32,774 nt of DNA from an uncultured bacterium (GTDB taxonomy: Bacteria > Bacillota > Clostridia > Lachnospirales > Lachnospiraceae): the NCBI GenBank assembly GCA_905214955.1, contig CAJMON010000031.1:1-32774 (forward strand), written 5' to 3'. The notes beneath the pieces were generated by a model. It made no database searches. It saw only the letters and a list, made by a program, of their open reading frames with translations, and was not told the DNA's origin. Position numbers and translations under genes: made by a program. Below, in pieces: positions 1 through 7,633 of this stretch. Numbering within the stretch: the stretch's first letter is position 1; each line of letters starts with the position of its first letter.

Positions 1-70
1 TAAACTTGCAGGGCGTCTTTTTTCACCATTTTGCATGGCTTATAGCGTTCACAAATTCTTCACAAAAAAA
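1..70. other. Left-edge intergenic DNA
   Basis: No gene is visible here. The bases CTTGCAGGGCGTC followed by six T at about 6-24 could be the 3' arm of a Rho-independent terminator whose 5' arm lies outside the window. This cannot be confirmed from the window. Confidence 0.3.
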
Positions 71-97
71 TTAGCACTCACCTCTTGACAGTGCTAA
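71..97 (+). promoter_or_regulatory. CIRCE element (HrcA operator)
   Basis: TTAGCACTC (71-79), nine spacer bases, then CAGTGCTAA (89-97). This matches the CIRCE consensus TTAGCACTC-N9-GAGTGCTAA with one mismatch, in the first base of the right arm. CIRCE is the binding site of the heat-shock repressor HrcA. It overlaps the -35 box (85-90) of the promoter for the two Hsp20 genes, so HrcA binding would occlude RNA polymerase. Confidence 0.9.
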
Positions 98-113
98 TAA
101 TAAGTGTTATATT
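85..113 (+). promoter_or_regulatory. Sigma-A promoter of the hsp20 operon
   Basis: TTGACA at 85-90, a 17-base spacer, and TATATT at 108-113. The -35 box sits inside the CIRCE palindrome. Transcription would start near 120, giving a leader of about 120 nt before the first Hsp20 start. That leader contains a 7-bp hairpin (161-167 with 182-188) of unknown role. Confidence 0.85.
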
Positions 114-240
114 ACAGATAGAACAAAGAGAGGAACAGAAAGGAAGCAAAAAGAAAAGCTTCCGGAAAGTTCCAATCAAAGTTCCGGAGATAAAAAATGA
201 ACCCTTACAAATAGATAAATTTTTAAAGGAGAGATGACTT

Positions 241-696
241 ATGTTGATGCCGAGTATTTTTGGAGAAAACTTATTTGATGATGATTGGATGAATTTCCCG
301 TTTACAGATGAAGCATTTTGGGGTAAAAAGAATCCCCTTTATGGAAAACACGCACAGAACATGATGAAGACGGATATCCGCGAAACCGATGGCAGTTATG
401 AACTAGATGTAGACCTTCCGGGATTTAAGAAAGACGAGATCAACGTTCAGCTGAAAGATGGTTATCTGACTCTGACAGCAGCCAAGGGACTTGACAAAGA
501 TTCTCAGGATAAGAAAGGAAACTACATCCGCAAGGAGCGTTATGCAGGCACCATGAGCAGAAGCTTCTATGTTGGCGAGGCTGTTAACGAAGAAGATGTT
601 CATGCAAAATATGAAGACGGTATTCTGAAGATTTCTGTTCCGAAGAAAGAGCCGGAGAAGATTGAGAAAAATGGTTATATCAGCATTGAAGGATAA
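241..696 (+). CDS. Small heat-shock protein, Hsp20/alpha-crystallin family
   Basis: A 151-residue ATP-independent holdase chaperone that would bind unfolding proteins in the cytosol. The alpha-crystallin domain runs from about residue 40 to 140, with the family motif ELDVDLPGF and the DGYLTL strand. The C-terminal region carries an I-x-V motif (ISVP) of the kind used for oligomer assembly. The start at 241 has AGGAG at 227-231; an in-frame ATG at 247 is an alternative. It is the first gene of a two-gene operon behind a CIRCE-controlled promoter, which fits heat-shock induction through HrcA. The second Hsp20 follows 62 bases downstream and is a clear paralogue. Confidence 0.95.
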   Translation: MLMPSIFGENLFDDDWMNFPFTDEAFWGKKNPLYGKHAQNMMKTDIRETDGSYELDVDLPGFKKDEINVQLKDGYLTLTAAKGLDKDSQDKKGNYIRKERYAGTMSRSFYVGEAVNEEDVHAKYEDGILKISVPKKEPEKIEKNGYISIEG

Positions 697-758
697 AACC
701 AGATCAAGTAAATGAAACAAGTAAAAAGTGAAAGCAGCTTTTCAAGGAGGTATGACTT

Positions 759-1184
759 ATGTTATTCAGAAATAATGCATTTGATCTTTTTGACGATATG
801 TTCCACGATCCGTTCTTTACCAGAAGCGCACAGCCTGCAGCACCGCAGATTATGAAGACCGATGTGGAAGAGAAAGAGAATGGTTATGTGCTGGACATTG
901 AACTTCCGGGTTATGCCAAAGAAGATGTTCAGGCAGAATTAAAAGACGGCTATCTGACCATCACGGCTAAGAAAGCTGAGAATAAGGATGAAGAAGATAA
1001 GAAACACAGCTATGTAAGAAAGGAACGCTACACGGGTTCCTGCAAGAGAACCTTCTATGTAGGCGAAGAGCTGAAGCAGGAGGACATCAAAGCAGGCTTC
1101 CAGAATGGCATTTTGAAACTGTTTGTTCCAAAGGAAACCCAGCAGAAAGTGGAAGAAAAACCGAAGCTGATTACCATTGAATAA
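759..1184 (+). CDS. Small heat-shock protein, Hsp20 family, second copy
   Basis: A 141-residue paralogue of the upstream Hsp20. The central alpha-crystallin domain shares blocks such as LPGYAKED, KDGYLTIT, YVRKERY and FYVGEE with its neighbour, and the I-x-V-like C-terminal motif reads LKLFVP. The N-terminal arm is shorter and rich in Phe and Asp (FDLFDDMF), the usual substrate-contact region. AAGGAGG at 744-750 supports the start. No separate promoter is visible, so it is probably co-transcribed under the CIRCE promoter and ends at the terminator at 1225-1274. Two tandem copies suggest hetero-oligomers or division of labour, which is inference. Confidence 0.95.
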   Translation: MLFRNNAFDLFDDMFHDPFFTRSAQPAAPQIMKTDVEEKENGYVLDIELPGYAKEDVQAELKDGYLTITAKKAENKDEEDKKHSYVRKERYTGSCKRTFYVGEELKQEDIKAGFQNGILKLFVPKETQQKVEEKPKLITIE

Positions 1185-1224
1185 CCAGCAGGAGATTCCC
1201 GCAGCATAAGTTGATTGACAGGCG

Positions 1225-1274
1225 AAGCCTCCATGAATTGGATGAAAAAGTCTCTGATTCATGGGGGCTTTTTT
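1225..1274 (+). terminator. Rho-independent terminator of the hsp20 operon
   Basis: AAGCCTCCATGAAT (1225-1238) pairs with ATTCATGGGGGCTT (1257-1270), a 14-bp stem with one T-G wobble. A run of six T follows at 1269-1274. Confidence 0.9.
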
Positions 1275-1302
1275 GGCTTTATAGAAAATTCATTTTTGGG
1301 CT

Positions 1303-1343
1303 ATAGGTTTTTCCTATTAACTGGATATCACAAATAGGTATAA
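1303..1343. promoter_or_regulatory. Candidate operator: repeated ATAGG palindromes upstream of livJ
   Basis: TATAGG, CCTATT and AATAGG occur in alternating orientation within about 35 bases just upstream of the liv -35 box. CCTATT-N14-AATAGG is a perfect interrupted palindrome, and AGGTATAACCT overlaps its right arm. The position fits an activator or repressor site. The regulator is unknown. Confidence 0.4.
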
Positions 1344-1352
1344 CCTGTTTCG

Positions 1353-1381
1353 TTGACATTCTGGGTGTTCTATCTTATAAT
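1353..1381 (+). promoter_or_regulatory. Sigma-A promoter of the liv operon
   Basis: A consensus TTGACA at 1353-1358, a 17-base spacer and a consensus TATAAT at 1376-1381. The livJ start is about 100 bases downstream, leaving a leader of roughly that length. Confidence 0.85.
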
Positions 1382-1486
1382 TCCAATAAACATACCGAAG
1401 CACTAGGAAAATAGGAAACACTCCACAGAACATGATAAAAACGGTGCAGGACGGTCAGAAGAGAAGACAGAAAAAGGAGAACGATT

Positions 1487-2662
1487 ATGAAAAAGAAAAT
1501 TTTTGCAGCAATCGCAGCAGCCCTGACATTAAGCTTAAGCGCAGGCAGTGCTGTCATGGCAGAAGCTTCCCTGGATACAGAAAATCCTATTAAGATTGGT
1601 TACATCGGAGCACTTTCCGGAGACACCGCCCTCTGGGGACAGGCCGGATTAAACGGCATGGAGCTGACTGCAAAACAGATCAACGAAGCAGGCGGTATTT
1701 TAGGAAGAGAAGTACAGATCATCGGCCTGGATGGAAAAGGCGCACCGGATGATTCTGTAACCGCATATAAAAAACTGGTAGAGCAGGAAGGTGTCTGCGC
1801 AGTGGTAGGAACCAACTTCTCCAGCTGCAGCATTCCCATCGCAGCCGTTGCAGATGAACTGAAGGTTCCGGCAATTGCTACCGCAGCCTCCAACGAGCAG
1901 GTAACTGTAGATTCTAACGGAAATTTACATCCATATTCTTTCCGTCTCTGCTTTATTGATTCCTACATGGGATATCTGGCAGGAAACTATGCATATACGG
2001 AACTTGGCCTGAAGACCGCTGCACTGATTACTGATATCACTGACAGCTACAGCACCAACGTAGGCCAGTACATGATTGATACTTTCAAGGATCTGGGTGG
2101 TGAAGTTGTTGCCCAGGAAGAAGCGCAGAATGGAGACAATGATTTCCGTGCGCAGCTGACCAAGATTGCAGCAGCACAGCCGGATGTTCTGTTCATTCCG
2201 TGGAACTATGAAAACGTATGCCTGATTGCACAGCAGGCAAGAGAACTGGGAATCACCAGCGTCTTCTTCGGAGCTGACGGATGGGATACATCCGAACTGA
2301 CAGATCTGGCAAACGGTTCTCTGGAAGGCTGCTACTACATTTCCAGACCGGGCTTCAACCTGCCGGAGGCAGCAGCATATGGCGAAGTTTACTCTGCAGA
2401 GTATAATGTAGATCTGGAAGCAGAGTGCCTGTACGGAAATGATGGTGTAATGTGGATCAAACAGGCCATTGAAGAAGCTGGCAGCGATGATCCGGCCGCT
2501 ATCCGTGATGCTCTGGAAAACACCGACAGCTTTGACGGACTGTTAGGACACATGAGCGTAGATCCGGCAACCCACAATCCCAGCCGTGATGCCGCTGTAT
2601 TTACCATTAAGGATGATACGGTAGAGTATGTAGGCATTTATGAGCCGGATGAAGCAAAATAA
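1487..2662 (+). CDS. livJ: Branched-chain amino acid-type ABC transporter, substrate-binding protein
   Basis: A 391-residue extracellular solute-binding protein of the Leu/Ile/Val (periplasmic-binding family 6) type. An N-terminal signal peptide (MKKK, then a hydrophobic run, then VMA-EA) precedes a two-lobed domain from about residue 36 that starts IKIGYIGALSGDTALWG. AAAGGAG at 1473-1479 sets the start. It has no lipobox cysteine, unusual for a Gram-positive binding protein, so membrane anchoring is unclear. It leads a livJHMGF operon. A stem-loop separates it from livH, which commonly gives the binding protein higher expression. The substrate is probably a branched-chain amino acid, but amides or related compounds cannot be excluded. 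Confidence 0.92.
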   Translation: MKKKIFAAIAAALTLSLSAGSAVMAEASLDTENPIKIGYIGALSGDTALWGQAGLNGMELTAKQINEAGGILGREVQIIGLDGKGAPDDSVTAYKKLVEQEGVCAVVGTNFSSCSIPIAAVADELKVPAIATAASNEQVTVDSNGNLHPYSFRLCFIDSYMGYLAGNYAYTELGLKTAALITDITDSYSTNVGQYMIDTFKDLGGEVVAQEEAQNGDNDFRAQLTKIAAAQPDVLFIPWNYENVCLIAQQARELGITSVFFGADGWDTSELTDLANGSLEGCYYISRPGFNLPEAAAYGEVYSAEYNVDLEAECLYGNDGVMWIKQAIEEAGSDDPAAIRDALENTDSFDGLLGHMSVDPATHNPSRDAAVFTIKDDTVEYVGIYEPDEAK

Positions 2663-2709
2663 AATCTATGGTTTCATATTTATGAAAAAAATAGTATAAT
2701 CGAAAAAGC

Positions 2710-2770
2710 ATTGCAGATACTGCGGCTTGCTTCTCTGAGAGTTTGGGGAAGCAGGGCGCAGTATCTGAGA
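2710..2770 (+). other. Intercistronic stem-loop between livJ and livH
   Basis: CAGATACTGCG pairs perfectly with CGCAGTATCTG, enclosing a second stem TGCTTC/GAAGCA. There is no T-run, so it resembles an mRNA-stabilising or processing hairpin protecting the livJ transcript rather than a terminator. A second inverted repeat, ATACGAAAA/TTTTCGTAT, follows at about 2773-2816. Confidence 0.65.
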
Positions 2771-2846
2771 TTATACGAAAAATCTGTTTTACATTTCAAA
2801 AACGGCTTTTCGTATGCAAAAGTACAAAAATGAGGAGAATGAAAAA

Positions 2847-3725
2847 ATGAAGATTTTGCTGCAGCAGATTATTACCGGCATTTCCATCGGAAGCATCTAT
2901 GCACTGATCGCATCAGGTTACGCTCTGGTTTACAGCCTGCTGGACTTTTCAAACTGGGCTCACGGAGAAGTCTGCATGCTGGGTGCGTATGTATGCTTTA
3001 TGGCTACCACCATTCCGAACATGCCGTACTGGCTGTCCTGCCTCCTTGGCATTGGAGGAGCGGCAGTGATCAGTTTCCTGAATGAAAAGATCGCTTACCG
3101 GAAGATTCGGAACAATGGATCTCCAAACATGTTCTTGATGATTGCGGCCATGGGACTTTCTACCACTTACCAGAATCTGGCAAATGTCATCTGGGGTTCC
3201 AAGTTTAAACAGCTTCCCAAGATTTTCTCTGTGGGAACCATCAACCTGAACGGTATTTTCATCGGCACCACGGATCTGCTCTGCCTGGGACTGTCCGCAG
3301 TGGCACTGGTAGCACTTCTTCTGATCATCAACAAGACAAAATTTGGACTGCATGTCCGTGCGGTTGCATGTTCCAGCCGGACAGCCGGACTTCTGGGAAT
3401 CAAGATTGACCGTGTCATTGCCATGATCTTTTTACTGGCCGGTGCGCTGGCTGGTCTGGCAGGCATTACTTATGGTATGAAGTATAATATTTACCCAACC
3501 ATGGGAAATGTGGGACTGAAAGCCTTTATTGCATCTGTTATCGGAGGCCTTGGAAGTGTGCCGGGAGCCATTACCGGTGCGATCCTGTTAGGACTGATTG
3601 AAACAGTTGTTTCCGGCTACATCAGTTCTGGACTTCGTGATCTGATATCCTTCACGCTTCTGATTCTGATCCTTCTGGTGAGACCCAGCGGACTGTTTGG
3701 CGTGGATGTACAGGAAAAAGCGTAG
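2847..3725 (+). CDS. livH: Branched-chain amino acid ABC transporter permease LivH
   Basis: A 292-residue polytopic membrane permease of the LivH family that would pair with LivM to form the channel. Hydrophobic segments cover most of the length. Family-typical blocks are visible, including the N-terminal GISIGSIYALIASGYALVYS and, near the C-terminus, IGGLGSVPGAITGAILLG. I chose the ATG at 2847 because GAGGAG at 2832-2837 is well spaced for it. An in-frame ATG at 2814 would add 11 polar residues but has no ribosome binding site and lies in an inverted repeat. The next gene, livM, starts 12 bases after the stop. Confidence 0.93.
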   Translation: MKILLQQIITGISIGSIYALIASGYALVYSLLDFSNWAHGEVCMLGAYVCFMATTIPNMPYWLSCLLGIGGAAVISFLNEKIAYRKIRNNGSPNMFLMIAAMGLSTTYQNLANVIWGSKFKQLPKIFSVGTINLNGIFIGTTDLLCLGLSAVALVALLLIINKTKFGLHVRAVACSSRTAGLLGIKIDRVIAMIFLLAGALAGLAGITYGMKYNIYPTMGNVGLKAFIASVIGGLGSVPGAITGAILLGLIETVVSGYISSGLRDLISFTLLILILLVRPSGLFGVDVQEKA

Positions 3726-3737
3726 GAGGAAAGAAAA

Positions 3738-4622
3738 ATGTTGAATTCATTTCAGGAAGGCGTACTGATCATCTGCTGTGTCAACGTGATCGCAGTTCTG
3801 GGAATGTCAGTGCTGACCGGATTTACCCGGCTGTTTTCCTTTGGAAACGCAGGATTTATGTCAATCGGGGCTTATGCGGCGGCGATTTGCAGCGTGCAGT
3901 TCCATTTGCCCTTTGTACTTTCCGTGATTATCGGTGCAGCTATGGCTGGTGTAATTTCCTATATTCTGGGAAGTCTGACCATCCGTTTGAGAGGAGATTA
4001 TTTTCTGATCAGCTGTCTTGGATTTGGAGAGTGCGTGCGTGTACTGTTTAATTACACCAAAAATCTTACCGGCGGTGCCAACGGCTATTCCAACATTCCG
4101 TATAAGACGAATGGCGTGATAGCTGTGTTCTGTGCAGTACTGGCTTTTGTTATTGCCTGGAATTTTATCCATTCCCGTTACGGACAGGCACTGTCTGCCA
4201 TCCGGGAAAATGAAGTGGCAGCAGCAGCCAATGGAATCAACGTGGTACGCTACAAAAAGATGTCCTTTGTGTTCAGCGCTATTTATGCCGGATGGGCCGG
4301 TGCGCTGTATGCACATTATCTGCGTTTTATCACACCGTCTCTGTTTAACCTGGGAAAGAGCAGTGAGCTGGTGATCACTACCGTTCTTGGAGGTCTTGGA
4401 AGTTTAACCGGAAGCGTTCTCGGTACGATCATTGTGCAGATTCTGCCGGAAATTTTCCGGAACCTTTCCGAGTACCGTATGCTGTTTTATGGAATTGCCG
4501 TTGTGCTGGTAATTCTGCTTCGTCCAAACGGCCTGTACGGCTACCGGGAGTTCAGCCTGAAACGTGTCATTGGATACATGACCAATCCGGGTAAAAAGAA
4601 AAAGGGAGGCAGCGGAAAATGA
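3738..4622 (+). CDS. livM: Branched-chain amino acid ABC transporter permease LivM
   Basis: A 294-residue membrane permease, second channel subunit of the liv system. It has the LivM blocks LRGDYFLISCLGFGE, the cytoplasmic loop SAIRENEVAAAANGI that contacts the ATPases, and GGLGSLTGSVLGT. The length is near the family norm and the tail is Lys/Gly-rich (PGKKKKGGSGK). AGGAGG just upstream supports the start. Its stop codon overlaps the livG start (ATGA), indicating translational coupling. Confidence 0.93.
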   Translation: MLNSFQEGVLIICCVNVIAVLGMSVLTGFTRLFSFGNAGFMSIGAYAAAICSVQFHLPFVLSVIIGAAMAGVISYILGSLTIRLRGDYFLISCLGFGECVRVLFNYTKNLTGGANGYSNIPYKTNGVIAVFCAVLAFVIAWNFIHSRYGQALSAIRENEVAAAANGINVVRYKKMSFVFSAIYAGWAGALYAHYLRFITPSLFNLGKSSELVITTVLGGLGSLTGSVLGTIIVQILPEIFRNLSEYRMLFYGIAVVLVILLRPNGLYGYREFSLKRVIGYMTNPGKKKKGGSGK

Positions 4623-5389
4623 GTGAAATAATTCTGGAAATGCAGAATGTAGAAAAGCATTTCGGCGGTGTCCGCGCTATTGATGAGTTCAGCCTGAAAA
4701 TTGAAAAAGGCATGACTTACGGGCTCATCGGTCCCAACGGAGCCGGAAAAACGACCATCTTTAATACCATCACCGGTATTTATCATGCTGATGGCGGAAA
4801 GATTACTTTTATGGGAAAGGATATCACGAATGTGGAGCCTCACAAGGCAGCAGAGCTGGGCATTGCCCGTACCTTCCAGAACATCCGTCTGTTTGGCAAC
4901 CTGTCTGTGAAAACCAACGTAGTGATTGCCTGCAACCTGCATTCCAAATATCATCTGGGGGATGCGCTTTTTAGAACATCCAGATACCGCAGTGCAACGA
5001 AAGAAACGGAAGAGAAGGCCATGGAATTTTTGAAGATCGTAGGCCTGGATGACAAAGCGGACGAACTGGCCAGCAGCCTTCCTTATGGCCATCAGAGAAA
5101 GCTGGAGATTGCCCGTGCAATGGCAACAGATCCCAAGCTTCTTCTTCTGGATGAACCGGCAGCCGGCATGAATGCGGATGAGTCTTTGGAACTGGTAAGC
5201 TTTATCCAGAATCTGAAACGGCAGTTTCCGATTACTGTGCTGATGATCGAGCATCATATGGATGTGGTTACCAGCCTGTGCGATGCCTGCACGGTACTGA
5301 ATTTTGGAAAAACACTGGCCGCTGGAAGCGTAGAAGAGATTAAGAAAAATCCGGAAGTAATTGCGGCTTATCTGGGAGGGGACGAATAA
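4619..5389 (+). CDS. livG: Branched-chain amino acid ABC transporter ATPase LivG
   Basis: A 256-residue cytosolic ATPase of the liv importer. Walker A is GPNGAGKT at residues 38-45. The ABC signature region has the LivG-type form LPYGHQRKLEIARA instead of LSGGQ, and Walker B is LLLLDEPAAGMN followed by the H-loop region MIEHHMDV. The C-terminus is short, as in LivG proteins. It overlaps livM by four bases at the start and livF by one base at the end, so the subunits are made together. Confidence 0.95.
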   Translation: MSEIILEMQNVEKHFGGVRAIDEFSLKIEKGMTYGLIGPNGAGKTTIFNTITGIYHADGGKITFMGKDITNVEPHKAAELGIARTFQNIRLFGNLSVKTNVVIACNLHSKYHLGDALFRTSRYRSATKETEEKAMEFLKIVGLDDKADELASSLPYGHQRKLEIARAMATDPKLLLLDEPAAGMNADESLELVSFIQNLKRQFPITVLMIEHHMDVVTSLCDACTVLNFGKTLAAGSVEEIKKNPEVIAAYLGGDE

Positions 5390-6099
5390 TGGCAGAACCA
5401 TTGCTGAAAGTAGAGCATCTGGCAGCGGCATATGGAGGCATCCGGGCCCTGCATGACATTTCCCTGGAAGTTTATGAGGGAGAGATCGTGGCAGTGCTGG
5501 GGGCCAACGGAGCCGGAAAATCCACATTGTTAAAGTGTCTGTCCAGTGAGCAGAAGCCGATAGGCGGCACCATTACGTTTGATGGAAAACCGCTTCCTGC
5601 AAAGTCTTATAACGTGGTAGAGAGCGGCATGGTCATTGTACCGGAAGGACGGCAGATTTTTTATAAGCTGTCCGTGTTAGATAATCTTCGGGTAGGCTGC
5701 AGCCTGCGCAGGGACAAAGAAGGCATTAAGAAAGATTTTGAACGGGTTTATGCCATGTTTCCACGTCTGAAAGAACGGGAAAATCAGTACGGCGGACTGC
5801 TTTCCGGAGGGGAACAGCAGATGCTGGCCATTGCTAGAGGTCTGATGGCAAGACCGAAACTGATGATGCTGGATGAGCCGAGTCTTGGGCTGGCTCCCAT
5901 CATTGTAAATCAGATCATGGAGATCTTAAAAGAAGTGAATGAAGGCGGCACCACGATTATGCTGATCGAGCAGAATGCCCACAAGGCACTGAAACTCTGT
6001 GACCGTGCTTACCTGATGAATGTAGGAAATATTGTGGCATCCGGAACCGGAAAAGAGCTTCTGGCAGATAATCAGCTGATGGAAGCATATCTGGGATAA
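5389..6099 (+). CDS. livF: Branched-chain amino acid ABC transporter ATPase LivF
   Basis: A 236-residue ATPase partner of LivG. Walker A is GANGAGKS at residues 38-45, the signature is LSGGEQQMLAIARG, Walker B is LMMLDEPSLGL, and the H-loop region reads MLIEQNAHKAL. The start overlaps the livG stop as TAATG. It is the last transporter gene. The dehydrogenase gene begins 19 bases downstream with its own ribosome binding site and no terminator between, so it is probably in the same transcript. Confidence 0.95.
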   Translation: MAEPLLKVEHLAAAYGGIRALHDISLEVYEGEIVAVLGANGAGKSTLLKCLSSEQKPIGGTITFDGKPLPAKSYNVVESGMVIVPEGRQIFYKLSVLDNLRVGCSLRRDKEGIKKDFERVYAMFPRLKERENQYGGLLSGGEQQMLAIARGLMARPKLMMLDEPSLGLAPIIVNQIMEILKEVNEGGTTIMLIEQNAHKALKLCDRAYLMNVGNIVASGTGKELLADNQLMEAYLG

Positions 6100-6118
6100 A
6101 ATATTGGAGGAAAACGCT

Positions 6119-7171
6119 ATGAGAGCAGCAGTCTGGCATGGATATAAAGACATCAGAATTGAAGAAAAGGCAGAGCCGGTTCCAGGACCTGGCCAGGTAA
6201 AAATCAAGGTAGACTGGGCAGGCATCTGTGGAACGGACCGCCATGAATATGAGGGACCGAATTTTATTCCGGTAAAGAAACCTCACCGGCTTACAGGCCG
6301 TGTGGCTCCGCTGATTATCGGACATGAATTTTCCGGTGAGATTGTGGAACTGGGAGAAGGCGTGGAAGGATGGAAAACAGGAGACCGTGTAACAGCAAAC
6401 GGAAGTCTGACCTGCGGCAAATGTGAGGCCTGCAGAAGCGGACGTTACAACATCTGCCAGAAACTGGGATTTCTTGGAGTGGGGGATGACGGCGCATTTG
6501 CAGACTATGTGGTAGTGGAAGCGTCCAGACTGTTTGCCATTCCGGAGGGCGTGACCCAGCGGGAAGCTGCTGTGGCAGAACCTCTGGCCTGCGGCATTCA
6601 TGCGACGAAACTTCTGGGTGATATTAAGGGGAAAGATGTGGTAGTCATCGGCCCTGGCATCATCGGTCTGTCTGCATTCTTTGGAGCAAAGTATGCAGGC
6701 GCCGGAAGAATTCTGGTATCCGGCATCGGAGATTACCGGAAAGAGCTTATCGAAAAGTACGGCGGAACCTACATTGATTCTTCTAAGGTGGATCTGGAAA
6801 CTTATGTGGCAGAGTGGTCCAATGGAAATCTGGCAGATGTGGTTTATGAGTGCATCGGCGCAGAGAAGACGCTGGATCAGTCCATCCGGATCAGCAAGCC
6901 AGGCGGAAAGATCATGGTCATGGGCGTTTTCGGCAAGAAGCCGGTGGTGGATATGAACACCCTGCAGGAAGCAGAGCGGGTGCTGTATACCAGCCAGGCC
7001 CATGTGGATGAGATCGCAGTGGCGCTGGAATATATGCGTGACGGAAAGATCAATGCAGACGAGCTGATCACCAGAGAAGTGACCCTGGATACCCTGGTGG
7101 AGGATGGATTCGAATACCTGATCCAGCATGGACCGGAGAACATCAAAGTGCTGATTAAAATTTCAGAATAA
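6119..7171 (+). CDS. Zinc-dependent alcohol dehydrogenase, butanediol dehydrogenase-like
   Basis: A 350-residue medium-chain dehydrogenase that would oxidise or reduce a secondary alcohol with NAD(H). Catalytic-zinc residues are C37 (ICGTDRHEY) and H69-E70 (GHEFSG). The structural zinc site is C99, C102, C105 and C113. The Rossmann motif is GPGIIG. The block ICGTDRHEYEGPNFIP and the PHRLTG segment before GHE closely resemble (R,R)-2,3-butanediol dehydrogenases, so acetoin/butanediol is the best guess. Other polyol or threonine substrates remain possible. ATG 6119 is preferred (GGAGG at 6106-6110). It follows livF directly, which is odd for a fermentation enzyme. Confidence 0.85.
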   Translation: MRAAVWHGYKDIRIEEKAEPVPGPGQVKIKVDWAGICGTDRHEYEGPNFIPVKKPHRLTGRVAPLIIGHEFSGEIVELGEGVEGWKTGDRVTANGSLTCGKCEACRSGRYNICQKLGFLGVGDDGAFADYVVVEASRLFAIPEGVTQREAAVAEPLACGIHATKLLGDIKGKDVVVIGPGIIGLSAFFGAKYAGAGRILVSGIGDYRKELIEKYGGTYIDSSKVDLETYVAEWSNGNLADVVYECIGAEKTLDQSIRISKPGGKIMVMGVFGKKPVVDMNTLQEAERVLYTSQAHVDEIAVALEYMRDGKINADELITREVTLDTLVEDGFEYLIQHGPENIKVLIKISE

Positions 7172-7191
7172 AAAAATAGAGTGAGAAAATA

Positions 7192-7228
7192 CAGAGCCTG
7201 TAATTCAAGAGTTGGATTGCAGGCTCTG
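7192..7228 (+). terminator. Probable transcription end after the liv/dehydrogenase operon
   Basis: CAGAGCCTGTAAT pairs with ATTGCAGGCTCTG over 13 bp with one wobble. No clear T-run follows, so this is a weak or Rho-assisted terminator, or a 3'-end-protecting hairpin. Confidence 0.55.
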
Positions 7229-7284
7229 CGTGTATTTGGCGGTGGTGGAAGGTGGACAGAAAATGACAGGGAGCGGGTGGAGAG

Positions 7285-7353
7285 ATGACGCTTGGAAAAG
7301 TAATCAGGAAATGCAGGAAAGAAAAGTGGCAGAGACTGATAAAGACTCGGTAA
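7285..7353 (+). pseudogene. Possible remnant of an XRE-type regulator N-terminus
   Basis: A 22-codon frame beginning MTLGKVIRKCRKEK and ending at TAA. This resembles the first helix of many Firmicute XRE regulators (LGKVIRKYRKEKG type), but the recognition helices are missing. GGTGGAG lies just upstream. It may be a decayed regulator gene or a chance match; the evidence is a short stretch only. Confidence 0.2.
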
Positions 7354-7445
7354 AAAGGCAGCCATGAGCATGTGAGAAAGATAGCCACAGGCTGCGCAGC
7401 CTGCGTTTGTATCGTTGCTGCTCTGTCCACATCCTCCACCCCAAC

Positions 7446-7471
7446 CTGTACAAACTTGTGGAAAAGTACAG
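7446..7471. promoter_or_regulatory. Candidate operator upstream of the GH51 gene
   Basis: CTGTAC (7446-7451) and GTACAG (7466-7471) form a perfect interrupted palindrome with a 14-base spacer, and an inner palindrome ACAAACTTGT sits between them. TGTACAA-type half-sites recall operators of arabinose regulators such as AraR, but the spacing differs, so the regulator is unassigned. Confidence 0.3.
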
Positions 7472-7633
7472 AAAAAACGCAGTTGTTGTGGGGAAAAAAC
7501 CATGGTACACTCAACATATCTGAAAGTCCGCTGCTTCATACTGACAGTGAATCCATGGGTTCTGATTCGCTTATGCAGAGGAGGGTTTCTGGCCAGGACT
7601 TTCATCACAAAACTTTACAAACGGGGTGAAATT

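Larger units (their letters stand above)
7229..7633. other. Non-coding interval before the arabinofuranosidase gene
   Basis: About 400 bases without a convincing gene. It holds a 22-codon XRE-like remnant (7285-7353), a perfect 16-base palindrome CAGGCTGCGCAGCCTG (7388-7403), and an interrupted palindrome CTGTAC-N14-GTACAG (7446-7471). A weak promoter-like pair, TTGTTG-17-TACACT, lies around 7483-7511. The long open frame read upstream of the arabinofuranosidase start has no protein-like character. Confidence 0.5.

Noticed and set aside
2676..2700. Possible promoter TTTCAT-17-TATAAT after livJ
   Set aside because: The -35 box matches only half of the consensus and lies in a short A/T-rich inverted repeat, so it is not supported enough to list.
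7372..7633. Open frames extending upstream of the arabinofuranosidase start
   Set aside because: They add Cys/Thr/Ser-rich sequence unlike any enzyme. The GH51 family N-terminus begins at 7634.
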